DNA of 64,000 bases from Desulfallas thermosapovorans DSM 6562 (GTDB taxonomy: Bacteria > Bacillota > Desulfotomaculia > Desulfotomaculales > Desulfallaceae), in NCBI RefSeq assembly GCF_008124625.1, contig NZ_VNHM01000001.1, forward strand, positions 62,001 to 126,000. Direction: 5' to 3'. Made by a program: the position numbers and the translations under genes. Of this stretch, positions 1 to 9,541 are shown piece after piece. The notes below the pieces were generated by a model. It was not told the origin of the DNA. It saw nothing but the letters and a program-made list of their open reading frames with translations, and did not search any database. The first letter of the stretch is position 1, and each line of letters starts with the position of its first letter.

Positions 1-1
1 C

Positions 2-574
2 CATCACCGGGTTATGGTATTGGAAGTAATGGGACGATATGCCGGGTGGATAGCGCTGGCTTCCGGTTTGGCTGGTGGAGCCGATGTTATTTTAATACCT
101 GAAATACCATACAATATGGATGTTGTAGTGGAGAAAATCAATGCCCGCAGCCGGGAGAAGAAAAAATTCAGCATTGTAGTAGTGGCTGAAGGTGCTAAAC
201 CCCTGGGCGGTGAAATGGTGGTTAGCAAACGCGTTGAGGATAGCTTTGATCCCATTCGTTTGGGCGGTATCGGCAATGTGGTGGCCCAGGCCATTGAATC
301 CGCAACAGGCAAGGAATCCCGGGTAACCGTGCTGGGACACCTGCAAAGGGGCGGGTCACCCACTGCCTATGATCGTATTTTAGCCACCCGTTACGGCACA
401 GGGGCGGTAAATTTAGCTGCCGAAGGTCAATTCGGACGCATGGTATGTCTTAAGGGACAAAATATCGAATCAGTTCCACTGGAGCAGGCCATAGGGGAAC
501 TGAATAAAGTGCCTGTAGATGGAGAACTGGTCAGGGTAGCCAGGCAACTGGGCATTTGCCTGGGCGATTATTAA
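2..574 (+). CDS. pfkA: 6-phosphofructokinase, C-terminal part (cut by window start)
   Basis: ATP-dependent 6-phosphofructokinase, which phosphorylates fructose 6-phosphate in glycolysis. The frame is open from base 2, so the N-terminal third lies outside the window; 190 residues are visible. They begin HHRVMVLEVMGRYAGWIA, the family segment around the substrate-binding EVMGR motif, and continue with a GADVILIPE stretch and the GHLQRGGSPTAYDR block typical of bacterial PfkA. The gene ends at TAA 574, about 30 bp before the next gene on the same strand. Family identity is clear. Whether it uses ATP or pyrophosphate cannot be told, because the N-terminal glycine loop is missing. Confidence 0.93.
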   Translation, partial: HHRVMVLEVMGRYAGWIALASGLAGGADVILIPEIPYNMDVVVEKINARSREKKKFSIVVVAEGAKPLGGEMVVSKRVEDSFDPIRLGGIGNVVAQAIESATGKESRVTVLGHLQRGGSPTAYDRILATRYGTGAVNLAAEGQFGRMVCLKGQNIESVPLEQAIGELNKVPVDGELVRVARQLGICLGDY

Positions 575-604
575 ACCGTGGTCTGAAAGGAGTGTCGGGC
601 GGCT

Positions 605-877
605 ATGATAATTAATTATTCTGAACTGGCTGTAAAGGAATTGATTAATGAGGTTTTACAAGCATACGCCAGCCAAAACCCGGGCACTTGTAAATGCGAA
701 CGCTGCAAAAATGATATTATGGCCCTGGCACTAAATAATTTACCCCCCAAGTATGTGGTCACTGATATTGGTAGAGTTTATACAAAAGCGGTTTTTGATC
801 AAGTAGGGGGCAAAGCCCAAGTTATTGCTGCACTGACCTCGGCAATTCAAAGAGTACGGCAGCATCCCAGACATTAA
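605..877 (+). CDS. ComFB-like late competence family protein
   Basis: A 90-residue protein matching the ComFB family, first named for Bacillus comFB in the late-competence comF operon; its biochemical role is not established here. The N-terminal half is helical (NYSELAVKELINEVL). It is followed by the family's cysteine group CKCERC, then DIMALALNNLPPKYV, the most conserved segment. The cysteines could bind a metal, which is inference. The ATG follows AAGGAG at 587 with rather long spacing. It lies between pfkA and a radical SAM gene on the same strand. No comFA or comFC is nearby, so a competence role is not supported by context. Confidence 0.8.
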   Translation: MIINYSELAVKELINEVLQAYASQNPGTCKCERCKNDIMALALNNLPPKYVVTDIGRVYTKAVFDQVGGKAQVIAALTSAIQRVRQHPRH

Positions 878-903
878 AAAAATTAGTAGGAGGTGATTCT
901 TCC

Positions 904-1779
904 ATGCATCTTGAACCTCCGGTCTTCAGGCCACCCAGCGAAGCATTCAGCCTCATTTTCCAACTCACCATCGGGTGCCGCCATAATGCCTGTACTTTTT
1001 GCGGCATGTATAAAGGCAAGACGTACCGCGTAAAAACATGGGAAGAAATCAAGGGGGATATAGATATTTGCTCAGCCCAAATGAAGGGTATTAAAAAGGT
1101 TTTCCTGGCAGACGGTGACGCTCTGGCGGCGGATACACCTCTCATTTTAAAAACAGCTTTTTATCTTTATAAAAAATTCCCTGGTCTGAAGCGAATCAGC
1201 ATGTACGCCGGTCCCAAGGATATTTTGACCAAATCTGTGGATGAGTTGAAGGAAATTCATAACGCCGGGATTAGTTTATTATATCTTGGCGTAGAAACCG
1301 GTAGTGACAACATATTAAAGACTGTCTGTAAAGGGGTATCTGCCAAAGAAATGATACAGGCCGGGAGAAAAGCTCTACAAACTGGATTTGAACTATCGGT
1401 AACTATCATCAACGGACTTGGAGGCACTGCATTATGGAAGGAACATGCTTTGGAAACCGCCAAGGTAATTACTGCCATAAACCCCACATACCTGGGTGCG
1501 CTGACCCTGATGCCTGTTCCCAACACAGTTTTATACAGGCAGATACAGCAAGGTAAGTTTATACTGCCCGATGCCATGCAAATCCTACGGGAAATGAAAT
1601 GTTTACTGGAAAATATGGACCTAACCAATTGTATTTTCAGAACCAATCACGCCTCCAATTACTTGCCTTTACGCGGGATATTAAATAAAGATAAGAATAG
1701 TCTGATAACTATACTGGAGCAAGCCATTTCGCAACCTGGAACGATACCGTTAAGACCGGAGTACAGAAGGGGCTTGTAA
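904..1779 (+). CDS. Radical SAM protein (CX4CX2C type)
   Basis: A 291-residue radical SAM enzyme of the Elp3/MiaB/NifB fold. The iron-sulfur cysteines are Cys25, Cys30 and Cys33 in GCRHNACTFCGMYKG, giving CX4CX2C instead of the usual CX3CX2C; subfamilies with this spacing exist. Later segments fit the barrel: FLADGDAL, then ISMYAGPKDIL, then LYLGVETGSDNILK (the SAM-binding GxxTGS-like strand) and TIINGLGG. There is no methylthiotransferase TRAM domain and no B12 domain. An AGGAGGTGAT Shine-Dalgarno lies 5-6 nt before the ATG. The substrate cannot be predicted, and the neighbours give no hint. Confidence 0.85.
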   Translation: MHLEPPVFRPPSEAFSLIFQLTIGCRHNACTFCGMYKGKTYRVKTWEEIKGDIDICSAQMKGIKKVFLADGDALAADTPLILKTAFYLYKKFPGLKRISMYAGPKDILTKSVDELKEIHNAGISLLYLGVETGSDNILKTVCKGVSAKEMIQAGRKALQTGFELSVTIINGLGGTALWKEHALETAKVITAINPTYLGALTLMPVPNTVLYRQIQQGKFILPDAMQILREMKCLLENMDLTNCIFRTNHASNYLPLRGILNKDKNSLITILEQAISQPGTIPLRPEYRRGL

Positions 1780-1809
1780 AAAAGATTTTTATAAAAGTAA
1801 AATAATAAA

Positions 1810-1870
1810 GCAATTGCTTACTATTTATGGTAATATATGCTTATATTACCATATTGGAGGAGGCAATTGC
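1810..1870. promoter_or_regulatory. Nested symmetric repeats over a ribosome binding site
   Basis: An 11-bp perfect inverted repeat, ATGGTAATATA (1827-1837) and TATATTACCAT (1842-1852), has a 4-nt loop. It is flanked on both sides by the 8-bp palindrome GCAATTGC (1810-1817 and 1863-1870). The Shine-Dalgarno GGAGGAGG (1856-1863) of the next gene lies between the hairpin and the right-hand palindrome. In RNA the two outer palindromes can pair with each other and would enclose the ribosome binding site. A translation-control or operator role is inference; the symmetry is read directly. Confidence 0.6.
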
Positions 1871-1871
1871 T

Positions 1872-2369
1872 TTGTTTGTAAAATACCTAATCACTTTCGC
1901 CGTCTGTTTACTGTTTTCACTAAACTGTGCCGGTGCTCAATACGCGGTGGACCCACGAGCGACCGTTATTGATAATGAAGAACATAACATTATGCGACTG
2001 ATCAAACAGGCGATGGAATATAATTGGTGGTCTAGCGAATCGAATTACCAGGTTGAATTAAGCAGGTTTTATACAGATCCCGCTCTAGATAATATTTTGG
2101 ATTCGGTTAAAAAATATAGAGTAACCAGCACGGATTGGTACAGCTTGACTTTTCTTGAGAATTGCCATATTGTTTATAAAAATGGAAATACAGCAGTTGC
2201 CTCAGCATATTTGAAAGATATAGACGTTATAACAAAAAATGTACAAAAGGGTAGGGGAGTGTTTACTTTACAAAAATCACAAGACGGTTTTTGGCGCATT
2301 AAAGATATGGATTTCTATTGGTGTCCCGATAACAATCCGTTACTAGACCAGGAGGTGACTAATTATTGA
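1872..2369 (+). CDS. Secreted protein of unknown function
   Basis: The start is taken as TTG 1872, because GGAGGAGG lies 8 nt upstream and the resulting N-terminus is a standard signal peptide: a lysine followed by a hydrophobic run (YLITFAVCLLFSL) and a cleavage-like AGA just before QYAVDP. An ATG at 1827 would put 15 extra residues in front and has no ribosome site. The mature part (about 140 residues) is rich in Asp, Tyr and Asn and has an SNTF2/DUF4829-like look (a C-terminal segment on the pattern gVFTLQKSQDGFWRIKDMDF), suggesting an NTF2-like fold; that is a weak inference. It overlaps the next gene by 4 bp, so the two are probably translationally coupled. Confidence 0.65.
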   Translation: MFVKYLITFAVCLLFSLNCAGAQYAVDPRATVIDNEEHNIMRLIKQAMEYNWWSSESNYQVELSRFYTDPALDNILDSVKKYRVTSTDWYSLTFLENCHIVYKNGNTAVASAYLKDIDVITKNVQKGRGVFTLQKSQDGFWRIKDMDFYWCPDNNPLLDQEVTNY

Positions 2370-3559
2370 GCCTGAAAATTGGTATTTTTACTGACAGTTA
2401 CCGACCGTACACCAGTGGCGTGGTCCGGTCAATTGAAACGTTTTCCGAGGAACTACAGGCTCTTGGTCACGAAATATATATTTTTGCACCTGAGTATCCG
2501 AATCATCATCAAGAGCATTTGCATGAAAAAAAGGTTTTCCGGTTTTCGTCCATACCGGCACCGACAAATCATGATTATGCCCTGGCTGTACCGTTTTCAA
2601 TACGTTTACGCCCCACTTTAAAAAAACTAGGCCTGGATGTTATTCACGTTCATTCGCCTTTTTTGCTGGGACGCCTGGGGGCACGGTGCGCCAAAAAATT
2701 AAACATACCGCTTGTTTTCACCTTTCATACACTTTATGACCAGTATGTTCATTATGTGCCCATCGGTCAAAACATAACCAAAGGAATTACAAGAAAGTAT
2801 TGTGCTGATTTTTGTAACCATTGCGACCTGGTAATAGTACCCACCGGTATAATTGGTGACCACTTACAAAGGTGGGGAGTTAAAACGGAAATACAAGCTT
2901 TGCCTACCGGCATTAATATCGATAGTTTCAGAACGAAAGAAAAACGCTGGTTGTATAAAAAATTTAATATTGGACCAACCGAAAAAATTTTAATATCTGT
3001 AGGTAGACTTGGTAAAGAAAAAAATTTTTCATTTATATTAAAAAGTTTTAGTCAAATCAACTTAGAATACCCGCAAACTACATTGGTGTTGGTTGGTAGC
3101 GGTCCTGAAAAGGAAGCGCTGGTTAATTCAGCAAAGGAATTAGGCATCCTAAATAAAGTTATCTTTACCGGTACCTTATCCAAAGAGGAAATAGCCAAGG
3201 CATATAACAGTGCTCACATCTTTGTTTTTGCATCGGTTACTGAAACCCAGGGGTTAGTGGTGGGTGAGGCCAAGGCAGCAGGGTTACCGACGGTAGCAGT
3301 TAAGGCTTTTGGTATATCTGAAATGGTGGTAGACAATGTCGATGGTTTCTTAACCGGTCTGGATATAAGTGAATTTGCCGGCAAGGTGAAATTACTTCTA
3401 CATGATGAGGACTTATGGAGTATAATGAGTCAAAATGCCTTTAATAATGCCGAGTATATCTCATCAACACGATGTGCTCAGCAATTATTAAACCATTATT
3501 ATAACGTAATAGAAAAGTGTAATAACAATAAAAAATATAAAATAGGAAAACTAAGTTAG
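2366..3559 (+). CDS. Glycosyltransferase family 4 protein
   Basis: A 397-residue GT-B fold glycosyltransferase. The N-terminal domain begins IGIFTDSYRPYTSGVVRSI, the acceptor-side glycine loop of GT4 enzymes that glycosylate lipids. The C-terminal domain has SVGRLGKEKN and the nucleotide-sugar block FVFASVTETQGLVVGEAKAAGLP, including the E-x7-E pattern. Closest well-known relatives are diacylglycerol glucosyl/mannosyltransferases, so membrane glycolipid synthesis is likely but not proved. The start is TTG 2366 with AGGAGGTGAC upstream, overlapping the upstream stop by 4 bp. The gene ends before a hairpin terminator at 3593. Confidence 0.85.
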   Translation: MSLKIGIFTDSYRPYTSGVVRSIETFSEELQALGHEIYIFAPEYPNHHQEHLHEKKVFRFSSIPAPTNHDYALAVPFSIRLRPTLKKLGLDVIHVHSPFLLGRLGARCAKKLNIPLVFTFHTLYDQYVHYVPIGQNITKGITRKYCADFCNHCDLVIVPTGIIGDHLQRWGVKTEIQALPTGINIDSFRTKEKRWLYKKFNIGPTEKILISVGRLGKEKNFSFILKSFSQINLEYPQTTLVLVGSGPEKEALVNSAKELGILNKVIFTGTLSKEEIAKAYNSAHIFVFASVTETQGLVVGEAKAAGLPTVAVKAFGISEMVVDNVDGFLTGLDISEFAGKVKLLLHDEDLWSIMSQNAFNNAEYISSTRCAQQLLNHYYNVIEKCNNNKKYKIGKLS

Positions 3560-3592
3560 ATTGAATTCAATAAGGCTAAAAACCGCATTTAG

Positions 3593-3618
3593 TGGGAACA
3601 CCTACGTGTTCCCATTTT
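3593..3618 (+). terminator. Rho-independent terminator after the glycosyltransferase
   Basis: Perfect 9-bp stem TGGGAACAC/GTGTTCCCA with loop CTAC, followed by TTTT. It ends the two-gene unit on the + strand. Confidence 0.7.
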
Positions 3619-3717
3619 AAATAACCATAATCCGGATAACCTTGTAATAACGACATAGATATTAGCATTACAGCACAAACTTTAAGCACTTGGAGTTTGA
3701 AAGGATGGTTGATAGTT

Positions 3718-4257
3718 ATGGAGCAATGGTTGCCGATAATATACGGATACTTATTTATATTCACCGCCAGGGTGATTGATATGTCCCTGGACGTCATACG
3801 CATCTTGATGTTAATGCGAGATCGCCGCGTTTTAGCCGCTGTGATAGGCTTTTTTGAAGTATCGGTATTTGTGCTGGCATTAAATGAGGTATTAAAAGGC
3901 GGTCTGGATGACCCGGGCAAAGTAATAGCCTATGCTGGAGGTTTCGCTACCGGTAACTACATAGGGAGCTTAATTGAAGAGCGGTTAGCCATGGGCTTTT
4001 TATCAATTCAATTATATCCGCCCCACAGTCTGGTAAATGAAGTTGTAAATCAAATGCGCCAAGCCGGATTCGGCGTAACCAGTGTTACCGGTTGTGGTAG
4101 AGACGGTGAAAGGATTATCTTATTCGTACTTATTAAAAGAAAAGACTTTAATAAGGCGTTGAACATCATCGATCAAATCTGCCCGGATATGTTCTTTAAC
4201 GTTTCTGACGCCAAACGCATTCATGGAGGTGTTTTCCCAATCAAGAAAGGTAAGTAG
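3718..4257 (+). CDS. UPF0316 membrane protein (DUF5698 + DUF2179)
   Basis: A 179-residue protein of the UPF0316 family. Three hydrophobic segments occupy about the first 85 residues, with the family signature FTARVIDMSLDVIRIL near the N-terminus. The C-terminal part (VTSVTGCGRDGERIILFVLIKRKD) is the DUF2179 cytosolic domain, also found in YitT-type proteins. Function is unknown. ATG 3718 is preferred over TTG 3697, because AAAGGATGG lies about 10 nt before the ATG while the TTG has its GGAG only one base away. It is apparently a single gene. Confidence 0.8.
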   Translation: MEQWLPIIYGYLFIFTARVIDMSLDVIRILMLMRDRRVLAAVIGFFEVSVFVLALNEVLKGGLDDPGKVIAYAGGFATGNYIGSLIEERLAMGFLSIQLYPPHSLVNEVVNQMRQAGFGVTSVTGCGRDGERIILFVLIKRKDFNKALNIIDQICPDMFFNVSDAKRIHGGVFPIKKGK

Positions 4258-4598
4258 AGCAAGAAGTAGTTTACATAATATCTATTATCGGAAGTAAAAT
4301 AACGTTTTTTATCGCCCTGAGCTCCTTTCTCATCATTGCCTGTAATATATTCCTGTAATATATTTATGAAATTCATGAAAATTTCTCCACGCAAATCACT
4401 CATATAGATGATAGTTTAACAGTAAATAGTCATGTAAAGTATAAAAATAAACTTTACTTTAGCCTATTGTCTTAAAATGTTTAACTTATTTTGATTTTAT
4501 TTTGATTTAATGAAAAAAAAACAAAAAAGACCCCAAAAGGGTCTTTTTTGTTCATCGTTTTTTGTTTGTTCTTGTATATAGTATTATATATTACTTTT
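4258..4598. other. Intergenic region between convergent genes
   Basis: 341 bp without a supported gene. It holds a 13-bp tandem duplication (CCTGTAATATATT at 4339-4351 and 4352-4364), AT-rich sequence, and the bidirectional terminator at 4523-4549. Confidence 0.6.
4523..4549 (-). terminator. Terminator of the methylmalonyl-CoA operon
   Basis: Perfect 11-bp stem AAAAAAGACCC/GGGTCTTTTTT with loop CAAAA. The T tract on either strand makes it bidirectional; it lies 50 bp after the stop of the last operon gene. Confidence 0.88.
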
Positions 4599-5960
4599 TT
4601 ATTGTTGGTTGGCTTCCTTTTTCTTCTTTCTTTCCTTAAGAAAATTAGGAGCAACTTGCGGGAACAAAGCAACCGACACAATGTCCTCCTCTTTTTCCAT
4701 ATAATCTTTGCATTCTTCGCGTGCCTTGGGCAACTCCGGTTCAATTAAGTCCGCCGGACGGCAAGTGATGGGTTCTTCATCGCCAATGATCTTCTTGCGG
4801 GCCTCTTCATTCACCGGCGCGGGAGGGCGTCCATAATAACCGCGCATATAATTTTTGACTTCATCGGTGGCTATTCTGTAACGGTCTCCAAGCAGCACGT
4901 TTAACGCCGCCTGGGAACCCACAATCTGACTGGAGGGGGTAACCAGCGGCGGGTATCCAAAATCTTCCCTCACTCGGGGTACTTCAGCCAAAACTTGAGG
5001 TAGTTTATCCAGGGCATTTTGCTCTTTGAGCTGATTGATAAAGTTGGAAATCATACCACCTGGGATTTGGTAGGTCAACACATTGGTATCCGGGCTGCAG
5101 CTGGCGTTATCAAATTCAGCGTAATGGGTGCGAACTTCCTTAAAGTATTCAGCAATTTCCGAGAGTAATTCCAGATCCAATCCAGTATCATAGGGAGTAT
5201 CCTTAAGGGCTGCTACCATACTCTCGATGGATGGCTGTGAACTCTGCAAAGCCATGGTGGATATGGCACAGTCAAGAACATCGACACCGGCTTCAACAGC
5301 TTTCAGATAGGTCATGGAGGCCATACCACTGGTGTAGTGGCAATGTAGTTGCACCATAATGCCAAGCTTTTCTTTCCAACCCTTGATAATATCGTAAGCG
5401 GGCTGGGGGGCTAATATACCCGCCATATCTTTCAAGCAGAGCGAGTCAACACCCATTTCCTTAAGTTCAGCACCTGTGCGCATATAAAAATCATAGTCAT
5501 GCACCGGGCTGATGGTATAAACAACTGTACCCTGAGCATGAGCACCTTCTCTTTTAACAAACTCAATGGCCTTTTCCATATTACGGGTATCATTTAGCGC
5601 GTCAAAAATTCTAAAGATATCGAGGCCGTTATCCACCGTTCTCTTAATAAACTCTTCCAGCACATCGTCTGCATAGTGTTTATAGCCGACCACGTTTTGG
5701 CCGCGCAGCAGCATTTGTAGCTTACTGTTTTTAAAGTGACGTCTAACCGTGCGCAGTCTTTCCCATGGATCTTCGTTGAGAAAACGCATGCAGGAATCAA
5801 AAGTAGCGCCGCCCCATATTTCAACGGCATGGAAACCAACTTGCTCCACTTTTTCCGCAATAGGCAGCATATGTTCGGTACGCATACGGGTAGCCAACAA
5901 AGATTGATGCCCGTCCCGCATTGTTGTGTCCATTATTTTTACTCGCCTGGTTTCTCCCAT
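4599..5960 (-). CDS. Transcarboxylase 5S / oxaloacetate decarboxylase alpha-like carboxyltransferase subunit
   Basis: A 453-residue biotin-dependent carboxyltransferase that moves CO2 between oxaloacetate/pyruvate and biotin. The HMGL-like TIM barrel begins VKIMDTTMRDGHQSLLATR and contains the catalytic lysine segment SLCLKDMAG and the metal ligands in LHCHYTSGMA. The C-terminal half is the conserved carboxylase domain. There is no biotin-attachment domain: the chain ends in a lysine-rich tail with no AMKM motif. ATG 5960 is chosen because GGGGAGG lies just before it; an in-frame ATG at 6002 has no ribosome site. As the last operon gene it would interconvert pyruvate and oxaloacetate together with the methylmalonyl-CoA carboxyltransferase. 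Pyruvate carboxylase subunit B is the alternative name. Confidence 0.87.
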   Translation of the reverse strand: MGETRRVKIMDTTMRDGHQSLLATRMRTEHMLPIAEKVEQVGFHAVEIWGGATFDSCMRFLNEDPWERLRTVRRHFKNSKLQMLLRGQNVVGYKHYADDVLEEFIKRTVDNGLDIFRIFDALNDTRNMEKAIEFVKREGAHAQGTVVYTISPVHDYDFYMRTGAELKEMGVDSLCLKDMAGILAPQPAYDIIKGWKEKLGIMVQLHCHYTSGMASMTYLKAVEAGVDVLDCAISTMALQSSQPSIESMVAALKDTPYDTGLDLELLSEIAEYFKEVRTHYAEFDNASCSPDTNVLTYQIPGGMISNFINQLKEQNALDKLPQVLAEVPRVREDFGYPPLVTPSSQIVGSQAALNVLLGDRYRIATDEVKNYMRGYYGRPPAPVNEEARKKIIGDEEPITCRPADLIEPELPKAREECKDYMEKEEDIVSVALFPQVAPNFLKERKKKKEANQQ

Positions 5961-6002
5961 CTTTATAACCTCCCCGGTCATATTGTAATTATACAGGGGC
6001 AT

Positions 6003-6944
<942 letters not shown>

Positions 6945-6974
6945 TTATTAGGCGTTTACTTATTAGGCGTTTAC
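6945..6974. repeat. 15-bp tandem duplication upstream of mdh
   Basis: TTATTAGGCGTTTAC occurs twice without a gap (6945-6959, 6960-6974), immediately upstream of the mdh Shine-Dalgarno on the minus strand. It is probably a recent slip duplication. Confidence 0.8.
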
Positions 6975-7057
6975 TATTGCCAAACTTTCAAGAAATCAGC
7001 TAGGGTATCCATTAAAAAATGTCTGTCAAACCCCTCCCTTAAGCAGTACTGTAATGT

Positions 7058-7088
7058 GGACATACCCCCTTGTTGGGGAGGTATGTCC
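7058..7088 (-). promoter_or_regulatory. Intercistronic hairpin between carboxyltransferase gene and mdh
   Basis: GGACATACC/GGTATGTCC arms, extended by CCC/GGG with one bulged base, form a strong stem 9 bp after the carboxyltransferase stop. No T tract follows on the minus strand, so it looks like an RNA-stabilising or partial-termination element within the operon, not a full terminator. Confidence 0.55.
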
Positions 7089-7096
7089 TATTTTCT

Positions 7097-8620
7097 CTAT
7101 ACAGGTAGATTACCATGCTTTTTCCGGGGACGGCTTTCCTGTTTGCTATTCAGGGCACCCAAAGCGTCAATAATTTTTTCCCTGGTATCCCGAGGGTCAA
7201 TAACATCGTCTACAAAACCCCTGGCACTGGCCACATAGGGGTTAGCAAAATTATCGCGGTATTCCTGCACCAGACGATTTCTTTCCTCCACAGGATTTTC
7301 GGCGTTGGCAATCTCATTACGGTTAATTATATTAACCGCACCTTCGGGCCCCATAACCGCAATCTCTGCAGTGGGCCACGCATAAACCATATCCGCCCGC
7401 AACGAACTGCTGCACATAGCCAGGTAAGCGCCCCCATAGGCTTTGCGTAATATGACGGTTATTTTGGGTACCGTAGCTTCTGAATAAGCATATAACATTT
7501 TAGCACCGTGTCTTATTATACCACCAAATTCCTGGGCTGTCCCGGGCAGAAATCCGGGTACGTCCATAAATGTTACCAGTGGTATGTTAAAAGCATCACA
7601 GAACCTTACAAAGCGGCTAATTTTATCCGAAGCATTGATATCAAGACACCCGGCTAAAAAGTCCGGTTGGTTGGCCACAACACCCACTGATTGGCCGTTA
7701 ATTCTGGCAAAACCGATAACCGCGTTTTTTGCGTATAATGGTAATACTTCAAGGAAATCACTACCATCAACAACTGCTAAAATAACTTTCTTCACATCAT
7801 AAGGCATATTGGGCTGGGTCGGAACAATATTGAGCAATTCATCGCGCTTGATTGAGGGTTCATTGGCCTCGTAACATGGTGCCTGCTCCCGGTTATTGGA
7901 AGGCAGGTAACTCAACAGTTCTTTGACCATATCCAAGCAATGCTCTTCATTCTCGCCCATAAAGTGCGCGACACCGCTAGTTTGGTTGTGAGTCAAGGCT
8001 CCGCCCAGTTGCTCCATGGAAACTTCCTCACCAGTAACAGCCTTTATCACCTGCGGCCCGGTAATAAACATTTGGGAAGTCCCTTCCACCATAAATATAA
8101 AGTCCATCAAAGCTGGTGAGTAAACAGCACCCCCTGCACATGGTCCCATGATAACGGATAATTGGGGAATAACTCCCGAAGCTATAGTATTACGGAAGAA
8201 GATTTCACCATAGCCGTTTAAAGCATCCACACCTTCCTGAATGCGCGCCCCGCCCGAATCGTTTAAACCTATTACCGGGGCACCGGTGCGCATTGCTAAA
8301 TCCAGCACTTTGCAAATCTTTTGGGCATGAATTTTACCTAGCGAACCACCCGTTACGGTAAAATCTTGAGCATAAATATACACCTTCCGGCCATTTACCA
8401 GTCCATACCCGGTAACCACGCCTTCACCGGGGTTTTTGTTAGGATCCCCGGCAAATACATCTATTTCTTTAAAAGTGTCGGGATCAAAAATATAATCAAT
8501 TCTCTCCCGGGCGGTTTTTTTACCCGCACTGTGCTGTTTGGTTATTCTTTTTTCACCACCGCCGGCCTGAACCTTCTCCCTTAGCGCCTGTAACTGTTTA
8601 AGCTTTTCCTGCATACTCAT
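7097..8620 (-). CDS. mmdA: Methylmalonyl-CoA/propionyl-CoA carboxyltransferase (decarboxylase alpha, 12S-like)
   Basis: 507 residues, the usual length for MmdA, PccB and transcarboxylase 12S. Two crotonase-like carboxyltransferase domains are visible: the N-terminal half with [14 protein letters not shown] and the CoA-site [13 protein letters not shown], and the C-terminal half with [11 protein letters not shown] and [10 protein letters not shown]. It removes the carboxyl of methylmalonyl-CoA (or adds it to propionyl-CoA) through a biotin carrier. No separate biotin carrier or membrane beta subunit is encoded in the operon. With the 5S-like subunit at 4599, a transcarboxylase-type exchange is more likely than sodium-pumping decarboxylation. 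The ATG has GGGGAG 10 nt upstream. Confidence 0.92.
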   Translation of the reverse strand: MSMQEKLKQLQALREKVQAGGGEKRITKQHSAGKKTARERIDYIFDPDTFKEIDVFAGDPNKNPGEGVVTGYGLVNGRKVYIYAQDFTVTGGSLGKIHAQKICKVLDLAMRTGAPVIGLNDSGGARIQEGVDALNGYGEIFFRNTIASGVIPQLSVIMGPCAGGAVYSPALMDFIFMVEGTSQMFITGPQVIKAVTGEEVSMEQLGGALTHNQTSGVAHFMGENEEHCLDMVKELLSYLPSNNREQAPCYEANEPSIKRDELLNIVPTQPNMPYDVKKVILAVVDGSDFLEVLPLYAKNAVIGFARINGQSVGVVANQPDFLAGCLDINASDKISRFVRFCDAFNIPLVTFMDVPGFLPGTAQEFGGIIRHGAKMLYAYSEATVPKITVILRKAYGGAYLAMCSSSLRADMVYAWPTAEIAVMGPEGAVNIINRNEIANAENPVEERNRLVQEYRDNFANPYVASARGFVDDVIDPRDTREKIIDALGALNSKQESRPRKKHGNLPV

Positions 8621-8638
8621 TACTTTGCCAACTCCCCT

Positions 8639-9040
8639 CTAATCGCGTTCACACAATTCAACCAATGTGCCATGGGTTGCCTTGGGATGCAGAAAAGCTA
8701 TTTTTGCGCCACCGGCCCCCCGCCTGGGTTTTTCATCGATTAATCTTATACCCTGTGATTTAAGTTGGGCCAGTTTCTCTTCCAAATTGTCCACCCGGAA
8801 GGCAACGTGTTGAATACCTTCACCGTTTTTCTCAATATAGCGGGCTATGGGACCGTCCGGCGTAGTACTCTCCAATAACTCCACTTCACTGTCACCGGTG
8901 GGGATAAAAGCTACCTTGACCTTTTGATCCTCCACCACTTCTTCTTCGGTAACCTTAAGGCCCAGAACTTTTTCATAGAATTCCTTGGCCGCTGCCAGGT
9001 TTTTTACAGCTATTCCAATATGGTCTATTTTTTTAACCAC
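8639..9040 (-). CDS. mce: Methylmalonyl-CoA epimerase
   Basis: 133 residues of the vicinal-oxygen-chelate superfamily. It converts (S)- to (R)-methylmalonyl-CoA. Metal ligands fit the family: His in [10 protein letters not shown], His in GIQHVAFRV and Glu in the C-terminal LVELCE. The pattern [17 protein letters not shown] is characteristic of this enzyme. The start is GTG 9040 with GGAGGG upstream. It lies between the carboxyltransferase and mutase genes, as expected for the pathway. Confidence 0.95.
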   Translation of the reverse strand: MVKKIDHIGIAVKNLAAAKEFYEKVLGLKVTEEEVVEDQKVKVAFIPTGDSEVELLESTTPDGPIARYIEKNGEGIQHVAFRVDNLEEKLAQLKSQGIRLIDEKPRRGAGGAKIAFLHPKATHGTLVELCERD

Positions 9041-9121
9041 CGGCGCACCCTCCTCATATCATAAAATACATTTCTAAAGCATTGTGCTTTTATTTCTCTT
9101 TACATTACATTGTAACCTTTT

Positions 9122-9523
9122 TCAGGCTTTGCCAACCTTGCCTTCAATGTACTCTATGATGGTCTGTGTACTGGTCCCCGGTGTAAATATTTCGGCTATT
9201 CCTTTACTCTTTAATTCGGGGATATCTTCATCAGGAATAATACCACCGCCCAGCACCAGAATATCATCCGCGTTTTGCTTGCGCAACCCTTCCACCACGG
9301 CGGGGAACAGGTGCATATGAGCACCGGAGAGGCAACTAAGAGCTACAACCGCCACGTCTTCCTGCAGCGCTGCGCCAACTATCTGATCCGGTGTCTGGCG
9401 CAATCCAGTATAGATAACCTCCATGCCGGCATCACGCAGGGCCTGGGCAATCACCTTGGCCCCTCTGTCATGGCCATCCAAACCAGGTTTTGCCACCAGC
9501 ACTCTGATTGGTTTTCCGCTCAT
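9122..9523 (-). CDS. Methylmalonyl-CoA mutase, small (B12-binding) subunit
   Basis: 133 residues forming the cobalamin-binding domain. The DxHxxG motif is DGHDRG near residue 18, providing the lower axial histidine. LSCLSGAHM and [14 protein letters not shown] complete the B12 fold. The subunit is separate from the catalytic one, as in archaea and many Firmicutes. It partners the large subunit encoded 18 bp upstream. A second, similar small subunit is encoded at 57335. Confidence 0.95.
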   Translation of the reverse strand: MSGKPIRVLVAKPGLDGHDRGAKVIAQALRDAGMEVIYTGLRQTPDQIVGAALQEDVAVVALSCLSGAHMHLFPAVVEGLRKQNADDILVLGGGIIPDEDIPELKSKGIAEIFTPGTSTQTIIEYIEGKVGKA

Positions 9524-9541
9524 CCACGCATTCCTCCTCGA

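Noticed and set aside
4221-4403. 60-residue minus-strand open frame
   Set aside because: It has no ribosome site, no family features, and overlaps the end of the UPF0316 gene.
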